Of a DNA stretch of 64,000 nucleotides, positions 26,152 to 33,805 are shown piece by piece (the first letter of the stretch is position 1; every line of letters begins with the position of its first letter). Under the pieces are notes generated by a model. It was not told the origin of the DNA, searched no databases, and worked only from the letters and a program-made list of their open reading frames with translations. A program made the position numbers and the translations under genes. Source of the DNA: Pseudomonadota bacterium (GTDB lineage Bacteria > Pseudomonadota > Gammaproteobacteria > Xanthomonadales > Xanthomonadaceae); assembly GCA_023390905.1 (NCBI GenBank), contig JAEWBY010000007.1, positions 1 through 64,000 of the forward strand, given 5' to 3'.

Positions 26152-27492
26152 GATGCGCAGCGGCTCGACGATCAGCGCGTCGCCAAACAGATCGTGTTCG
26201 TCGCTGTCGGTGATCTCCACATCGACGAACTGGCCCGGCTTCAGGCCGGCTTCCTCGCCGTTCTGGATATGCACCAGTCCATCGATTTCCGGCGCATCGG
26301 CCGATGAGCGCGCAACGGCGATGCCGTCCTCGAGCAGATCGACCAGGCAGCGCTGGACGCTTCCGATCTTGCTCTCCAGCCGCGCGGCGGAAATCGCGGC
26401 TTGGCGTTCCATGAAACGCGCCAGACGCTCCTGCTTCACTTCTTCCGGCACCGGATCCGGCAGCGCATTGGCGGCCGCGCCCTCGACGGGTGAATAGGCG
26501 AACGCACCGACGCGATCCAGTTGCGCCTCATCGAGGAAATCAAGCAGGGCTTCGAACTCGGCATCGGTTTCACCGGGGAAGCCGACGATGAAGGTCGAAC
26601 GGATAGTCAGATCGGGACACATCGCGCGCCAGCGCTGGACGCGTTCCAGCGTCTTCTCCACCGCACCGGGCCGCTTCATCAACTTGAGGATGCGCGGGCT
26701 GGCGTGCTGGAACGGAATGTCCAGGTACGGCAGCAGCTTGCTTTCGGCCATCAGTGGAATGATCTCGTCCACGTGCGGATACGGATAGACGTAATGCAAC
26801 CGCGTCCACACGCCCAGTTCCGACATGCCTTCGCACAGCGCCTTCATGCGGGTGGCGTACTGGCGACCGTGCCATTCGCGCTCGGCGTACTTCAGATCCA
26901 CGCCATAGGCCGAGGTGTCCTGCGAGACCACCAGCAGTTCCTTGACGCCGCCCTTGACCAGGCGCTCGGCCTCGCGCAGCACTTCGTCGACCGGACGCGA
27001 CACCAGATCCCCGCGCATCGAGGGAATGATGCAGAAACTGCACCGATGATTGCAGCCCTCGGAAATCTTGAGGTAGGCGTAATGCCGCGGCGTCAGCTTG
27101 AGGCCGTAATCGGGCACCAGATCCACGAAGGGATCGTGCATGGGCGGCAGCGCGCTGTGCACGGCCTGCATCACGCTCTGGTAATCCTGCGGGCCGCTGA
27201 TCGCGAGCACGTCCGGGTGCGCTTCACGGATCTGTTCCGGGCGCTTGCCCAGGCAGCCGGTCACGATGACCTTGCCGTTCTCGGCCAGTGCTTCACCGAT
27301 GGCATCCAGCGATTCGGTCACGGCCGCATCGATGAAGCCGCAGGTGTTGACCACCACCACGTCCGCATCCTGATAGGTCGGCACGATGTCGTAGCCCTCC
27401 ACGCGCAACTGGGTGAGGATGCGTTCGGAATCGACCAGGGCTTTCGGGCAGCCGAGGCTGACGAAGCCCACCTTGGGGTTCTGCAGGGACAT
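26146..27492 (-). CDS. rimO: Ribosomal protein S12 methylthiotransferase
   Basis: RimO adds a methylthio group to an Asp of ribosomal protein S12 by radical-SAM chemistry. The 448-residue protein has the MTTase N-terminal domain with cluster ligands C15, C51 and C80, the radical-SAM motif C147-x3-C151-x2-C154 (GCNHRCSFC), the family stretch YAYLKISEG, and a C-terminal TRAM domain (about 380-445, ending DLFGDALIVEPLRIL). GxPxD-like spacing and IIPSMRGDLVSRP distinguish it from MiaB. A TATAAT box lies upstream. Confidence 0.97.
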   Translation of the reverse strand: MSLQNPKVGFVSLGCPKALVDSERILTQLRVEGYDIVPTYQDADVVVVNTCGFIDAAVTESLDAIGEALAENGKVIVTGCLGKRPEQIREAHPDVLAISGPQDYQSVMQAVHSALPPMHDPFVDLVPDYGLKLTPRHYAYLKISEGCNHRCSFCIIPSMRGDLVSRPVDEVLREAERLVKGGVKELLVVSQDTSAYGVDLKYAEREWHGRQYATRMKALCEGMSELGVWTRLHYVYPYPHVDEIIPLMAESKLLPYLDIPFQHASPRILKLMKRPGAVEKTLERVQRWRAMCPDLTIRSTFIVGFPGETDAEFEALLDFLDEAQLDRVGAFAYSPVEGAAANALPDPVPEEVKQERLARFMERQAAISAARLESKIGSVQRCLVDLLEDGIAVARSSADAPEIDGLVHIQNGEEAGLKPGQFVDVEITDSDEHDLFGDALIVEPLRIL

Positions 27493-27533
27493 GGGAACGA
27501 GGGAGTGGAGGCCGGGACCGGCAAAGGCCGGCG

Positions 27534-27539
27534 ATTATA
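27534..27539 (-). promoter_or_regulatory. Consensus -10 box upstream of rimO
   Basis: The minus strand reads GGGTATAATCGC, a perfect TATAAT 41 nt before the rimO ATG. No clear -35 hexamer is visible. Confidence 0.5.
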
Positions 27540-27625
27540 CCCGCCCCGCGCGGCGCGTCCGTTCAGCCTGCGCGGGCGCCATCGGGTTTGCGCGACAATG
27601 TTTCTTCCGCACACAGGAGCCGCTC

Positions 27626-28303
27626 ATGGGCCAGTGGATCAGTCTGGAAACAGCCGCCGGCACGGTGTCCGCCTGGCAGGCCTTGCCCGAGGGACCGCCG
27701 CGCGGCGCTCTGGTGGTCATCCAGGAAATCTTCGGCGTCAATCCGCATATCCGCAGCGTCGCCGACCGCTACGCACAGGCCGGTTACGCGACGCTGGCGC
27801 CGGCCTTCTTCGATCTGCTCGAACCCGATGTCCAACTGCCCTACGACGTGTCCGCGCACGAACGCGGACGCGAACTGGTGGGCCGGCTGGGTTTCGATGC
27901 GGCGCTGGAGGTGGTTGCCGGCGCGGCGAATGCGCTCGCGCGGCACGGGCGCGTCGGTACCGTGGGCTACTGTTGGGGCGGCACCGTGGCGTTCCTCGCT
28001 GCGTTGCGGCTGGGGCTGCCGAGCGTGAGCTATTACGGCGCGCGCAATCGCGCATTCCTCGAAGCGCTCGCACCCTGCCAGGACACGCGCGCGCCGGTGA
28101 TGTTCCACTTCGGCGATCGCGACACTTCGATTCCGCCGGAGGCCGTGCAACTGCATCGCGCTCGCCTGCCCGGTCATCCGGTCCATACCTATCCCGCCGG
28201 TCACGCATTCAATCGTGATGCCAGTGCCGATGTTTACGATCCCGACAGCGCCCACCTCGCGCGCTCGCGCAGCCTGGCGTTTTTCGCGGAGCACCTCGCA
28301 TGA
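27626..28303 (+). CDS. Dienelactone hydrolase family protein
   Basis: A 225-residue cytosolic alpha/beta hydrolase of the dienelactone hydrolase family, which opens cyclic lactones. The catalytic triad is visible: C116 in VGYCWGGTVAF, D166 in HFGDRDTSIP and H193 in PAGHAFNRD. E34 in VIQEIFGVN is the residue that activates the Cys in characterised members. The ATG at 27626 follows AGGAG. No aromatic-degradation genes are nearby, so the natural substrate is unknown. The gene overlaps the HIT gene by ATGA. Confidence 0.93.
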   Translation: MGQWISLETAAGTVSAWQALPEGPPRGALVVIQEIFGVNPHIRSVADRYAQAGYATLAPAFFDLLEPDVQLPYDVSAHERGRELVGRLGFDAALEVVAGAANALARHGRVGTVGYCWGGTVAFLAALRLGLPSVSYYGARNRAFLEALAPCQDTRAPVMFHFGDRDTSIPPEAVQLHRARLPGHPVHTYPAGHAFNRDASADVYDPDSAHLARSRSLAFFAEHLA

Positions 28304-28710
28304 GCGGCGCGTTCGTACTCGACGCACGTCTGCAACGCGACAGCGTGTTCATCGCCGACGGGCCGCTGTCGCAGGTGCGGCGGATGAATGACCGGCGCTA
28401 TCCGTGGTTGCTGCTGGTGCCGCGCGTGGCCGATGTCAGCGAATGGCTGGATCTCGGTGGCGCGCAGCAACGCTTGTTGCTGGCCGAGATCAACCGGGCC
28501 GGCGCGCTGATCCGCGGCGAACAAGGTGTACAGAAGCTCAACATCGGCGCGCTCGGCAACATCGTTCGGCAGTTGCACGTGCATCTGATCGGCCGCCACG
28601 AAGGCGATGCCGCGTGGCCCGGACCGGTATGGGGCCACGGCAGTGCCGAAGCGTATGAAGGCCCGGCGCTGGACGCGGAAATACAGCGCTGGCGCACGCG
28701 ACTGGCGTGA
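28300..28710 (+). CDS. HIT-domain nucleotide-binding protein with a degenerate triad
   Basis: A 136-residue histidine-triad superfamily protein, expected to act on nucleotide conjugates. The HIT motif normally reads H-x-H-x-H, but here it is Q91-L-H93-V-H95 in NIVRQLHVHLIGRH, so the first His is Gln. H93 would be the nucleophile. An upstream NIGALG loop and C-terminal AWPGPVWGHGSAEAY are visible. I recall related HIT proteins with the same QLHVH form, so it may define a subgroup. It is translationally coupled to the dienelactone hydrolase gene. Confidence 0.88.
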   Translation: MSGAFVLDARLQRDSVFIADGPLSQVRRMNDRRYPWLLLVPRVADVSEWLDLGGAQQRLLLAEINRAGALIRGEQGVQKLNIGALGNIVRQLHVHLIGRHEGDAAWPGPVWGHGSAEAYEGPALDAEIQRWRTRLA

Positions 28711-28729
28711 TGCGCGGGCAGGTTCCGCA

Positions 28730-28802
28730 GGAGCGAGTGCAGTCGCGACCGCGTCATTGGCCCGCTTGTGCCACTGGAGCGGCTTCAGCCGCGAACTGCT
28801 CC
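28730..28802. repeat. REP-like doublet between the HIT gene and dcd
   Basis: Two same-direction units: GGAGCGAGTGCAGTCGCGA (28730-28748) and GGAGCGGCTTCAGCCGCGA (28776-28794). Each has an internal imperfect palindrome, and the second is followed by ACTGCTCC that pairs back with GGAGC. They occupy the convergent gap between the HIT and dcd stops. This pattern fits bacterial REP elements. Confidence 0.7.
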
Positions 28803-28844
28803 AGCGGGTGGTTCAAGCCATTCCCGCAGCAGTGCCGCAGGCAA

Positions 28845-29411
28845 TCAGGTGCGCGGCAGCGTGACGCCGACCTGGCCCTGATACTTGCCGCCGCGATCCT
28901 TGTATGAGGTCTCGCAGACTTCATCGGACTGGAAGAACAGCATCTGTGCCACGCCTTCGTTGGCGTAGATGCGCGCCGGCAGTGGCGTGGTGTTGCTGAA
29001 TTCCAGCGTGACGTGGCCTTCCCATTCCGGTTCCAGCGGCGTCACGTTGACGATGATGCCGCAGCGCGCGTAGGTGCTCTTGCCCAGGCACACCACCAGC
29101 GTGTCGCGCGGAATGCGGAAGTACTCGACCGTGCGTGCGAGCGCGAACGAATTGGGCGGGATGATGCAGACGTCGGATTCGATGTCGACGAAGCTGCCCG
29201 AATCGAAATGCTTGGGATCGACAATCGTCGAGTTGATGTTGGTGAACACCTTGAACTCGCGCGAGCAGCGCACGTCATAGCCATAGCTGGAAGTGCCGTA
29301 GCTGACGATGCGCTCGCCGTTGGCTTGCTTCACCTGGCCCGGTTCGAACGGCTCGATCATGCCGTGCTGTTCGGCCATGCGGCGGATCCAACGATCGCTC
29401 TTGATGCTCAT
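28845..29411 (-). CDS. dcd: dCTP deaminase
   Basis: Dcd deaminates dCTP to dUTP, feeding dTMP synthesis. The 188-residue protein starts MSIKSDRWIRRMAEQHGMI and contains SSYGYDVRCSREF, the trimer core GKSTYARCGIIVNVTPLEPE, and the catalytic region EGHVTLEFSNTTPLPARIYA. The C-terminal SYKDRGGKYQGQVGVTLPR closes over the nucleotide. The start follows AAGGACATCGA. The minus strand has TACAAT at 29447-29452 as a likely -10, so it is separable from the upstream apbC gene. Confidence 0.97.
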   Translation of the reverse strand: MSIKSDRWIRRMAEQHGMIEPFEPGQVKQANGERIVSYGTSSYGYDVRCSREFKVFTNINSTIVDPKHFDSGSFVDIESDVCIIPPNSFALARTVEYFRIPRDTLVVCLGKSTYARCGIIVNVTPLEPEWEGHVTLEFSNTTPLPARIYANEGVAQMLFFQSDEVCETSYKDRGGKYQGQVGVTLPRT

Positions 29412-29446
29412 TCGATGTCCTTGTGGGCCGGATGGCCGGGGTCGCT

Positions 29447-29452
29447 ATTGTA
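29447..29452 (-). promoter_or_regulatory. -10 hexamer upstream of dcd
   Basis: The minus strand reads CCCTACAATAGC. TACAAT lies 36 nt before the dcd ATG and 42 nt after the apbC stop. It has the same flanks as the tRNA-Leu -10. No -35 is evident. Confidence 0.45.
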
Positions 29453-29493
29453 GGGCGCGTGGCGACGCGAGGCGGCTTCGCCGGGGCAGAAGA

Positions 29494-30351
29494 TCACAGC
29501 AGTGACGCGGCGATCGAGGCCCGCGCACGCGGCCGCTTGGCCAGTTCCGCCGCCAGCGCGCGGGCCGCGGCGCGATAGGCCTGGGCGGCGGCCGACCCGG
29601 GCTCGGCCACCACCACCGGCTGCCCGGCATCGCCCTGCTCGCGGATGCGGATGTCCAGCGGCAACGCACCCAGCAGCGGCACGCCGTATTGCGCCGCCAT
29701 CTTCTGCCCGCCGCCTTCGCCGAACAGATGCTCGGTGTGGCCGCACTGGGAGCAGGTGTGCACGGCCATGTTCTCGATCACGCCCAGCACCGGCACCTCG
29801 ACCTTCTCGAACATCTTCAGCGCCTTGCGCGCGTCGAGCGTGGCGATGTCCTGCGGGGTGGTCACGATGACCGCGCCGGCCACCGGGATCTTCTGCGCCA
29901 GGGTGAGCTGGATGTCACCGGTTCCCGGCGGCAGATCGATCAGCAGGTAATCGAGATCATCCCAGCGGGTGTCGTTGAACAATTGCATGAGCGCGGAGGT
30001 GGCCATCGGGCCGCGCCAGATCATCGGCGTGTCCTGGTCCACCAGCAGGCCAATCGACATCGCTTCCACGCCGAAGGCGCGCATCGGCTCGATCGACTTG
30101 TCGTCCGGGCTGTCCGGGCGCCCCGAGAGGCCCAGCATCGCCGGGACGCTCGGCCCGTACACGTCCGCATCGAGCAGGCCGACCCGCGCCCCCTCGGCAT
30201 GCAGCGCCAGGGCCAGATTGACCGCGGTGGTCGATTTGCCGACGCCTCCCTTGCCCGAGCCCACCGCAATCACGTTGCGTACTCGGGGAACCGGGCTGAG
30301 GTTGGGCTGTACCGCGTGGGCGGGAACGCGCCCGGTGGAGGAAACGTGCAT
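29494..30351 (-). CDS. apbC: Mrp/ApbC iron-sulfur cluster carrier ATPase
   Basis: Mrp/ApbC proteins are P-loop ATPases that carry and hand over [4Fe-4S] clusters. The 285-residue protein has the deviant Walker A VGSGKGGVGKSTTAVNLA near residue 31, switch I GLLDADVYGPSVP, Walker B LLIDLPPGTGD, and the cluster-binding C-x-x-C in HTCSQCGHTEHLF. The DUF59 domain found at the N-terminus of many homologues is missing, leaving a 25-residue leader, which is common in this lineage. The gene lies alone between dcd and the receptor genes. Confidence 0.93.
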   Translation of the reverse strand: MHVSSTGRVPAHAVQPNLSPVPRVRNVIAVGSGKGGVGKSTTAVNLALALHAEGARVGLLDADVYGPSVPAMLGLSGRPDSPDDKSIEPMRAFGVEAMSIGLLVDQDTPMIWRGPMATSALMQLFNDTRWDDLDYLLIDLPPGTGDIQLTLAQKIPVAGAVIVTTPQDIATLDARKALKMFEKVEVPVLGVIENMAVHTCSQCGHTEHLFGEGGGQKMAAQYGVPLLGALPLDIRIREQGDAGQPVVVAEPGSAAAQAYRAAARALAAELAKRPRARASIAASLL

Positions 30352-30444
30352 GGGGATCCGTGTGTGAAGACCGCGGGGGACGGTCGGCCCCGCCTATTTT
30401 AAGGGAACCCCGTTGGCCCGCTCGCGGGCCGATCCCGCCTGACT

Positions 30445-30460
30445 ATGAAACCGTTTCCAT
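30445..30460. promoter_or_regulatory. LacI/GalR-type operator-like palindrome upstream of the first receptor gene
   Basis: ATGAAACCGTTTCCAT contains the palindrome GAAAC-C-GTTTC and fits the degenerate LacI/GalR/CcpA operator pattern WTGNAANCGNWNNCW. It lies about 214 nt upstream of the receptor ATG. LacI-type repressors control TonB-receptor sugar loci in Xanthomonas, but no LacI gene or sugar gene is in this window, so the assignment is by motif alone. Confidence 0.4.
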
Positions 30461-30496
30461 CAATCACAATCCCAGGACGAAAAGATGGCGCCAATC

Positions 30497-30560
30497 CCTT
30501 GATGAACAAGGCTTAATGGCGCGTAACTCGGCACCTTCACATTCAGTAATGTGAGTTACG
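30497..30560. promoter_or_regulatory. Cluster of nested inverted repeats in the leader of the first receptor gene
   Basis: TCACATT-CAGT-AATGTGA (30537-30554) is a perfect inverted repeat. CGTAACTC (30522-30529) and GAGTTACG (30553-30560) form a second pair that encloses and partly overlaps it, so the two hairpins exclude each other. A third, CCTTG-ATGAA-CAAGG, is at 30497-30511. The arrangement suggests an operator or an RNA switch. No known riboswitch consensus is recognised. Confidence 0.45.
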
Positions 30561-30673
30561 ACCTTGGTTATTTGGATGTTAAGTTCCCTCCCCCAAGGAC
30601 CGGCCAACTGCGGTCAGCGCTGATGGATTCAGCCCCAACCACCGCACCGTCAAACAGTTCCAAGGATCTCTCC

Positions 30674-33541
30674 ATGCAAGTCAGCACTCTGAAGCGGAGC
30701 CGCCTCGCCGCGGCCCTGGTGACCGCCCTGTTGGCGCCCGCCGCTGCGTTCGCACAGGACGCCTCCCCCGCCCCCGCGAGCGACGCCACCAACCTGGACA
30801 AGGTGACGGTGACCGGCTCCCTGATTCCGAAGACCGAGCTGGAGACGTTCACTCCGGTCACCACCATCACCGCCGAGGACATCCAGGCGCGTGGCTTCAC
30901 CAGCGTTGCCGACGTGCTGCAGAAGTCCGCCTTCTCCACCGGCGGCGTGCAGGGTGCGCAGAGCTCGGCTTCGTTCACCCAGGGCGCCGAGACGGTCAGC
31001 ATGTTCGGCCTGGATCCGGGCTACACGAAGTTCCTGATCGACGGCCGCCCGATGGCCAACTACCCGGCGCTGTACAACGGCAGCGACACCTTCAACAACA
31101 TCAGCGGCATTCCGATCGATCTGGTCGAGCGCATCGAGATCCTGCCGGGCGGCCAGTCCTCCCTGTACGGTTCGGACGCGATCGCCGGCGTCATCAACAT
31201 CATCCTGAAGAAGAACATGGAAGGTGGCGCGCTGAGCGTGCGCGGCGGCGCGACGGCCGACGGCGGCGGCGACAGCTTCCGCGCCAGCCTGGCCAAGGGC
31301 TGGACCGGCATGGACGGCCGGTTGAACGTTCTGGCCGGCGTGCAGGCCGAAACCAAGGATCCGATCTGGGGTTACCAGCGTGATCTGACCCGCCAGTACA
31401 ACACCCGTGGTTACACCCCACCGGTGGCCAGCCGCGACTATCTGGTCAACGGCTACAGCAACTTCGCTGCCGAGGGTTTCGCCAATCCGGACAACTACGG
31501 CTACGTCTTCGCCGATCCGAACAACTGCGCCAACGTCACCGGCCAGTTCAACGGCACCGTCGGCCTGCGCGAGCGCGAAGGCTTCGGCCAGTACTGCGGT
31601 TCATTCTATTCGCCGGGCTACCGCACCATCGCCAACGGCAAGGAAGCGGCGCAGATCTATACGCACGCCACCTTCGACGTGAACGACAACTTCCAGCTCT
31701 ACGGCGACGTGCTCTACAGCCACGAGGAAGTCGAATACAACGCCGGCTCCGGTTATGCGTGGTGGGGCACCAGCGTCAAGTACGGATATTTCTATGACCC
31801 CGACCTGGACGCGCTGGTCAACCTGCAGCGTGCGTTCGCGCCGGAAGACATCGGCGGCCAGGGCTTCCGCGACATCAACAGCACCGATCGCAGCAGCGCC
31901 TACTCGGTCACCTTCGGTGGCAAGGGTGCATGGGGCGATTGGGATTACGACATCAGCCTGACCCGCACCGAGTACCGCCTGAAGGAACGCGCCTGGCAGC
32001 GCTGGAACGATCCGATCAACGCGTACTTCGAAGAAAACGTGCTGGGCCCGGATCTCGGCCCGGATCCGGTGTACGGCGCATTCCCCACCTTCCGTCCGGA
32101 CTACGCGGCGTTCTACAGCCCGATGAACCCGGCGGACTTCGCCAGCTTCACCGGTTTCACCACCAGCCGCAGCAAGACCTGGGACAACATGATCCGCGCG
32201 CAGGTCACCAACAGCGCGCTGTTCTCGCTGCCCGGTGGCGACGCCGGTCTAGCGGTCGTGGTCGAAGGCGGCAACCAGGGCTGGGACTACACCCCGGATG
32301 CACGCCTGCTCCCGGATCCGGACACGCTGGAATCGGCAGTGTGGGGCACCACGTCGGTACAGGGCGCCGGCCATCGCACGCGCTACGCCGTGACCAGCGA
32401 ACTGCGCCTGCCGGTGTGGGAACCGTTGACCGTCACCCTGTCCGGTCGCTATGACGCGTTCGACGCCTATGGCACCACCGTCGACAAGCCCACCTACAGC
32501 ATCGGTCTGGAATACCGCCCGATCGAGAGCCTGCTGTTCCGCGGCAAGTACGGCACTGCCTTCCGCGCGCCGACGCTCTCGGACACCTTCATGGGTGAAA
32601 GCGGCTACTACAGCAGCGTGACCGACTACTACCGTTGCGCCCAGGACGGCTACCTGCCCGGCAACACCGGTGACTGCACCTACGACAGCGAACAGTTCTT
32701 CGGCACCCAGGCCGGCAATCCGGATCTGGAACCGATCAACGCCGACGTCTGGAACGTGGGCGTGGTGTGGGCGCCGAACAACCGCCTGTCGATGTCGCTG
32801 GATTATTTCTCCTGGGACATCCGCAACGAAGTCGACGTGCAGGACACCAACCAGCTCGCGCTGATGGAGTACTACTGCCGCAGCGGCCAGATGGACATCA
32901 ACTCGCAGGCCTGCCAGAACGCCACGACCTGGATCGTGCGCAACGAGAACGGCCAGATCGAGTCGATCTTCACGCCGAAGGTCAACGTCGCCAAGCAGAA
33001 GCTGCGCGCGATCACGGCCAGCGTGAACTATCTGGTGGACATCGGCGACTGGGGCAGCCTGGCGATCGCGGGCAACTACACCAACACGCTGGATCACACC
33101 GTCGTGCCCTTGCCTGGGGACGAGGAAATCGACTTGCTGCGTGATCCGTACTACATGTGGGTGTACGACGCCTACGCGAAGACCCGCGCGGATCTGTCGG
33201 TGGCCTGGAACAAGGACAAGTGGACCACGACCGTGTACGCCAACCGTATCGGCAAGACGCCGAACTACCTGGCGTATGTCGGCCGCGCCTTCGATTACGT
33301 CAACGATGACGGTGCGCGGGCCGGCTGGTGGGCGCCGTACATCACCTACAACCTGAGCGTGAACTACGCGGCGATGGACAACCTCGAGTTCTCGTTCATG
33401 GTCAACAACGTGCTGGACAAGACTCCGGAGAACCAGGCCAGCAACTTCCCGGGCACCGAGAGCGAGCCGTTCAACAGCGCACTCTACAACCCGTACGGCC
33501 GTTCCTTCTTCGTCGAAGCGCGTTACAAGTTCGGAAACTGA
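30674..33541 (+). CDS. TonB-dependent receptor (large, substrate unknown)
   Basis: A 955-residue outer-membrane active transporter. It has a signal peptide (about residues 1-27, LLAPAAAFAQ), a TonB box-like DKVTVTGSLI, a plug domain with VTTITAEDIQARGFTSVADV and LVERIEILPGGQSSLYGSDA then GVINIILKK, and a long beta-barrel ending RSFFVEARYKFGN. The start at 30674 follows AAGGAT; an in-frame ATG-rich leader upstream carries the palindromes and was rejected. Paired Cys in the barrel loops (for example CANVTG...QYCG) may form disulphides. The size and plug match Xanthomonadaceae receptors for sugars or peptides, but the ligand is not deducible. A second receptor gene follows. Confidence 0.93.
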   Translation: MQVSTLKRSRLAAALVTALLAPAAAFAQDASPAPASDATNLDKVTVTGSLIPKTELETFTPVTTITAEDIQARGFTSVADVLQKSAFSTGGVQGAQSSASFTQGAETVSMFGLDPGYTKFLIDGRPMANYPALYNGSDTFNNISGIPIDLVERIEILPGGQSSLYGSDAIAGVINIILKKNMEGGALSVRGGATADGGGDSFRASLAKGWTGMDGRLNVLAGVQAETKDPIWGYQRDLTRQYNTRGYTPPVASRDYLVNGYSNFAAEGFANPDNYGYVFADPNNCANVTGQFNGTVGLREREGFGQYCGSFYSPGYRTIANGKEAAQIYTHATFDVNDNFQLYGDVLYSHEEVEYNAGSGYAWWGTSVKYGYFYDPDLDALVNLQRAFAPEDIGGQGFRDINSTDRSSAYSVTFGGKGAWGDWDYDISLTRTEYRLKERAWQRWNDPINAYFEENVLGPDLGPDPVYGAFPTFRPDYAAFYSPMNPADFASFTGFTTSRSKTWDNMIRAQVTNSALFSLPGGDAGLAVVVEGGNQGWDYTPDARLLPDPDTLESAVWGTTSVQGAGHRTRYAVTSELRLPVWEPLTVTLSGRYDAFDAYGTTVDKPTYSIGLEYRPIESLLFRGKYGTAFRAPTLSDTFMGESGYYSSVTDYYRCAQDGYLPGNTGDCTYDSEQFFGTQAGNPDLEPINADVWNVGVVWAPNNRLSMSLDYFSWDIRNEVDVQDTNQLALMEYYCRSGQMDINSQACQNATTWIVRNENGQIESIFTPKVNVAKQKLRAITASVNYLVDIGDWGSLAIAGNYTNTLDHTVVPLPGDEEIDLLRDPYYMWVYDAYAKTRADLSVAWNKDKWTTTVYANRIGKTPNYLAYVGRAFDYVNDDGARAGWWAPYITYNLSVNYAAMDNLEFSFMVNNVLDKTPENQASNFPGTESEPFNSALYNPYGRSFFVEARYKFGN

Positions 33542-33570
33542 TTCCTCGTCCGAATCAACTGTGTGACTTC

Positions 33571-33598
33571 AAACCCCGCCGGAAGGCGGGGTTTTTTG
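33571..33598 (+). terminator. Rho-independent terminator after the first receptor gene
   Basis: AACCCCGCC-GGAA-GGCGGGGTT followed by TTTTT gives a strong GC stem, a GGAA tetraloop and a U-run, 30 nt after the stop codon. Confidence 0.92.
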
Positions 33599-33717
33599 TT
33601 GCGGTGGTCACGTCATACCGCGCTTCCCAGAAGGCTTGGTAAAAAACATGGAATCACAATCAGGCGACAATTCGAGGCAGATGCAAAAGCGATAAAAATC
33701 ACAACAAAATCAGACGG

Positions 33718-33746
33718 TTGCACAATTTTTTAACCACTCCTAAGTT
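33718..33746 (+). promoter_or_regulatory. Candidate promoter of the second receptor gene
   Basis: TTGCAC, 17 nt, then TAAGTT gives weak -35/-10 boxes about 60 nt before the ATG. The surrounding 33640-33740 is markedly A/T-rich for this genome. A 10-mer AATCACAATC (33652-33661) also occurs upstream of the first receptor (30462-30471). Confidence 0.3.
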
Positions 33747-33805
33747 CGCGAGCCGACTTTGGCGTCGTTCAGCACGCCGACGGATCTTTCTGACTTGGAG
33801 TGTTT

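Noticed and set aside
32249..33097. 282-codon minus-strand ORF inside the first receptor gene
   Set aside because: It lies wholly antisense to the receptor barrel and has a Val/His-rich mirror composition.
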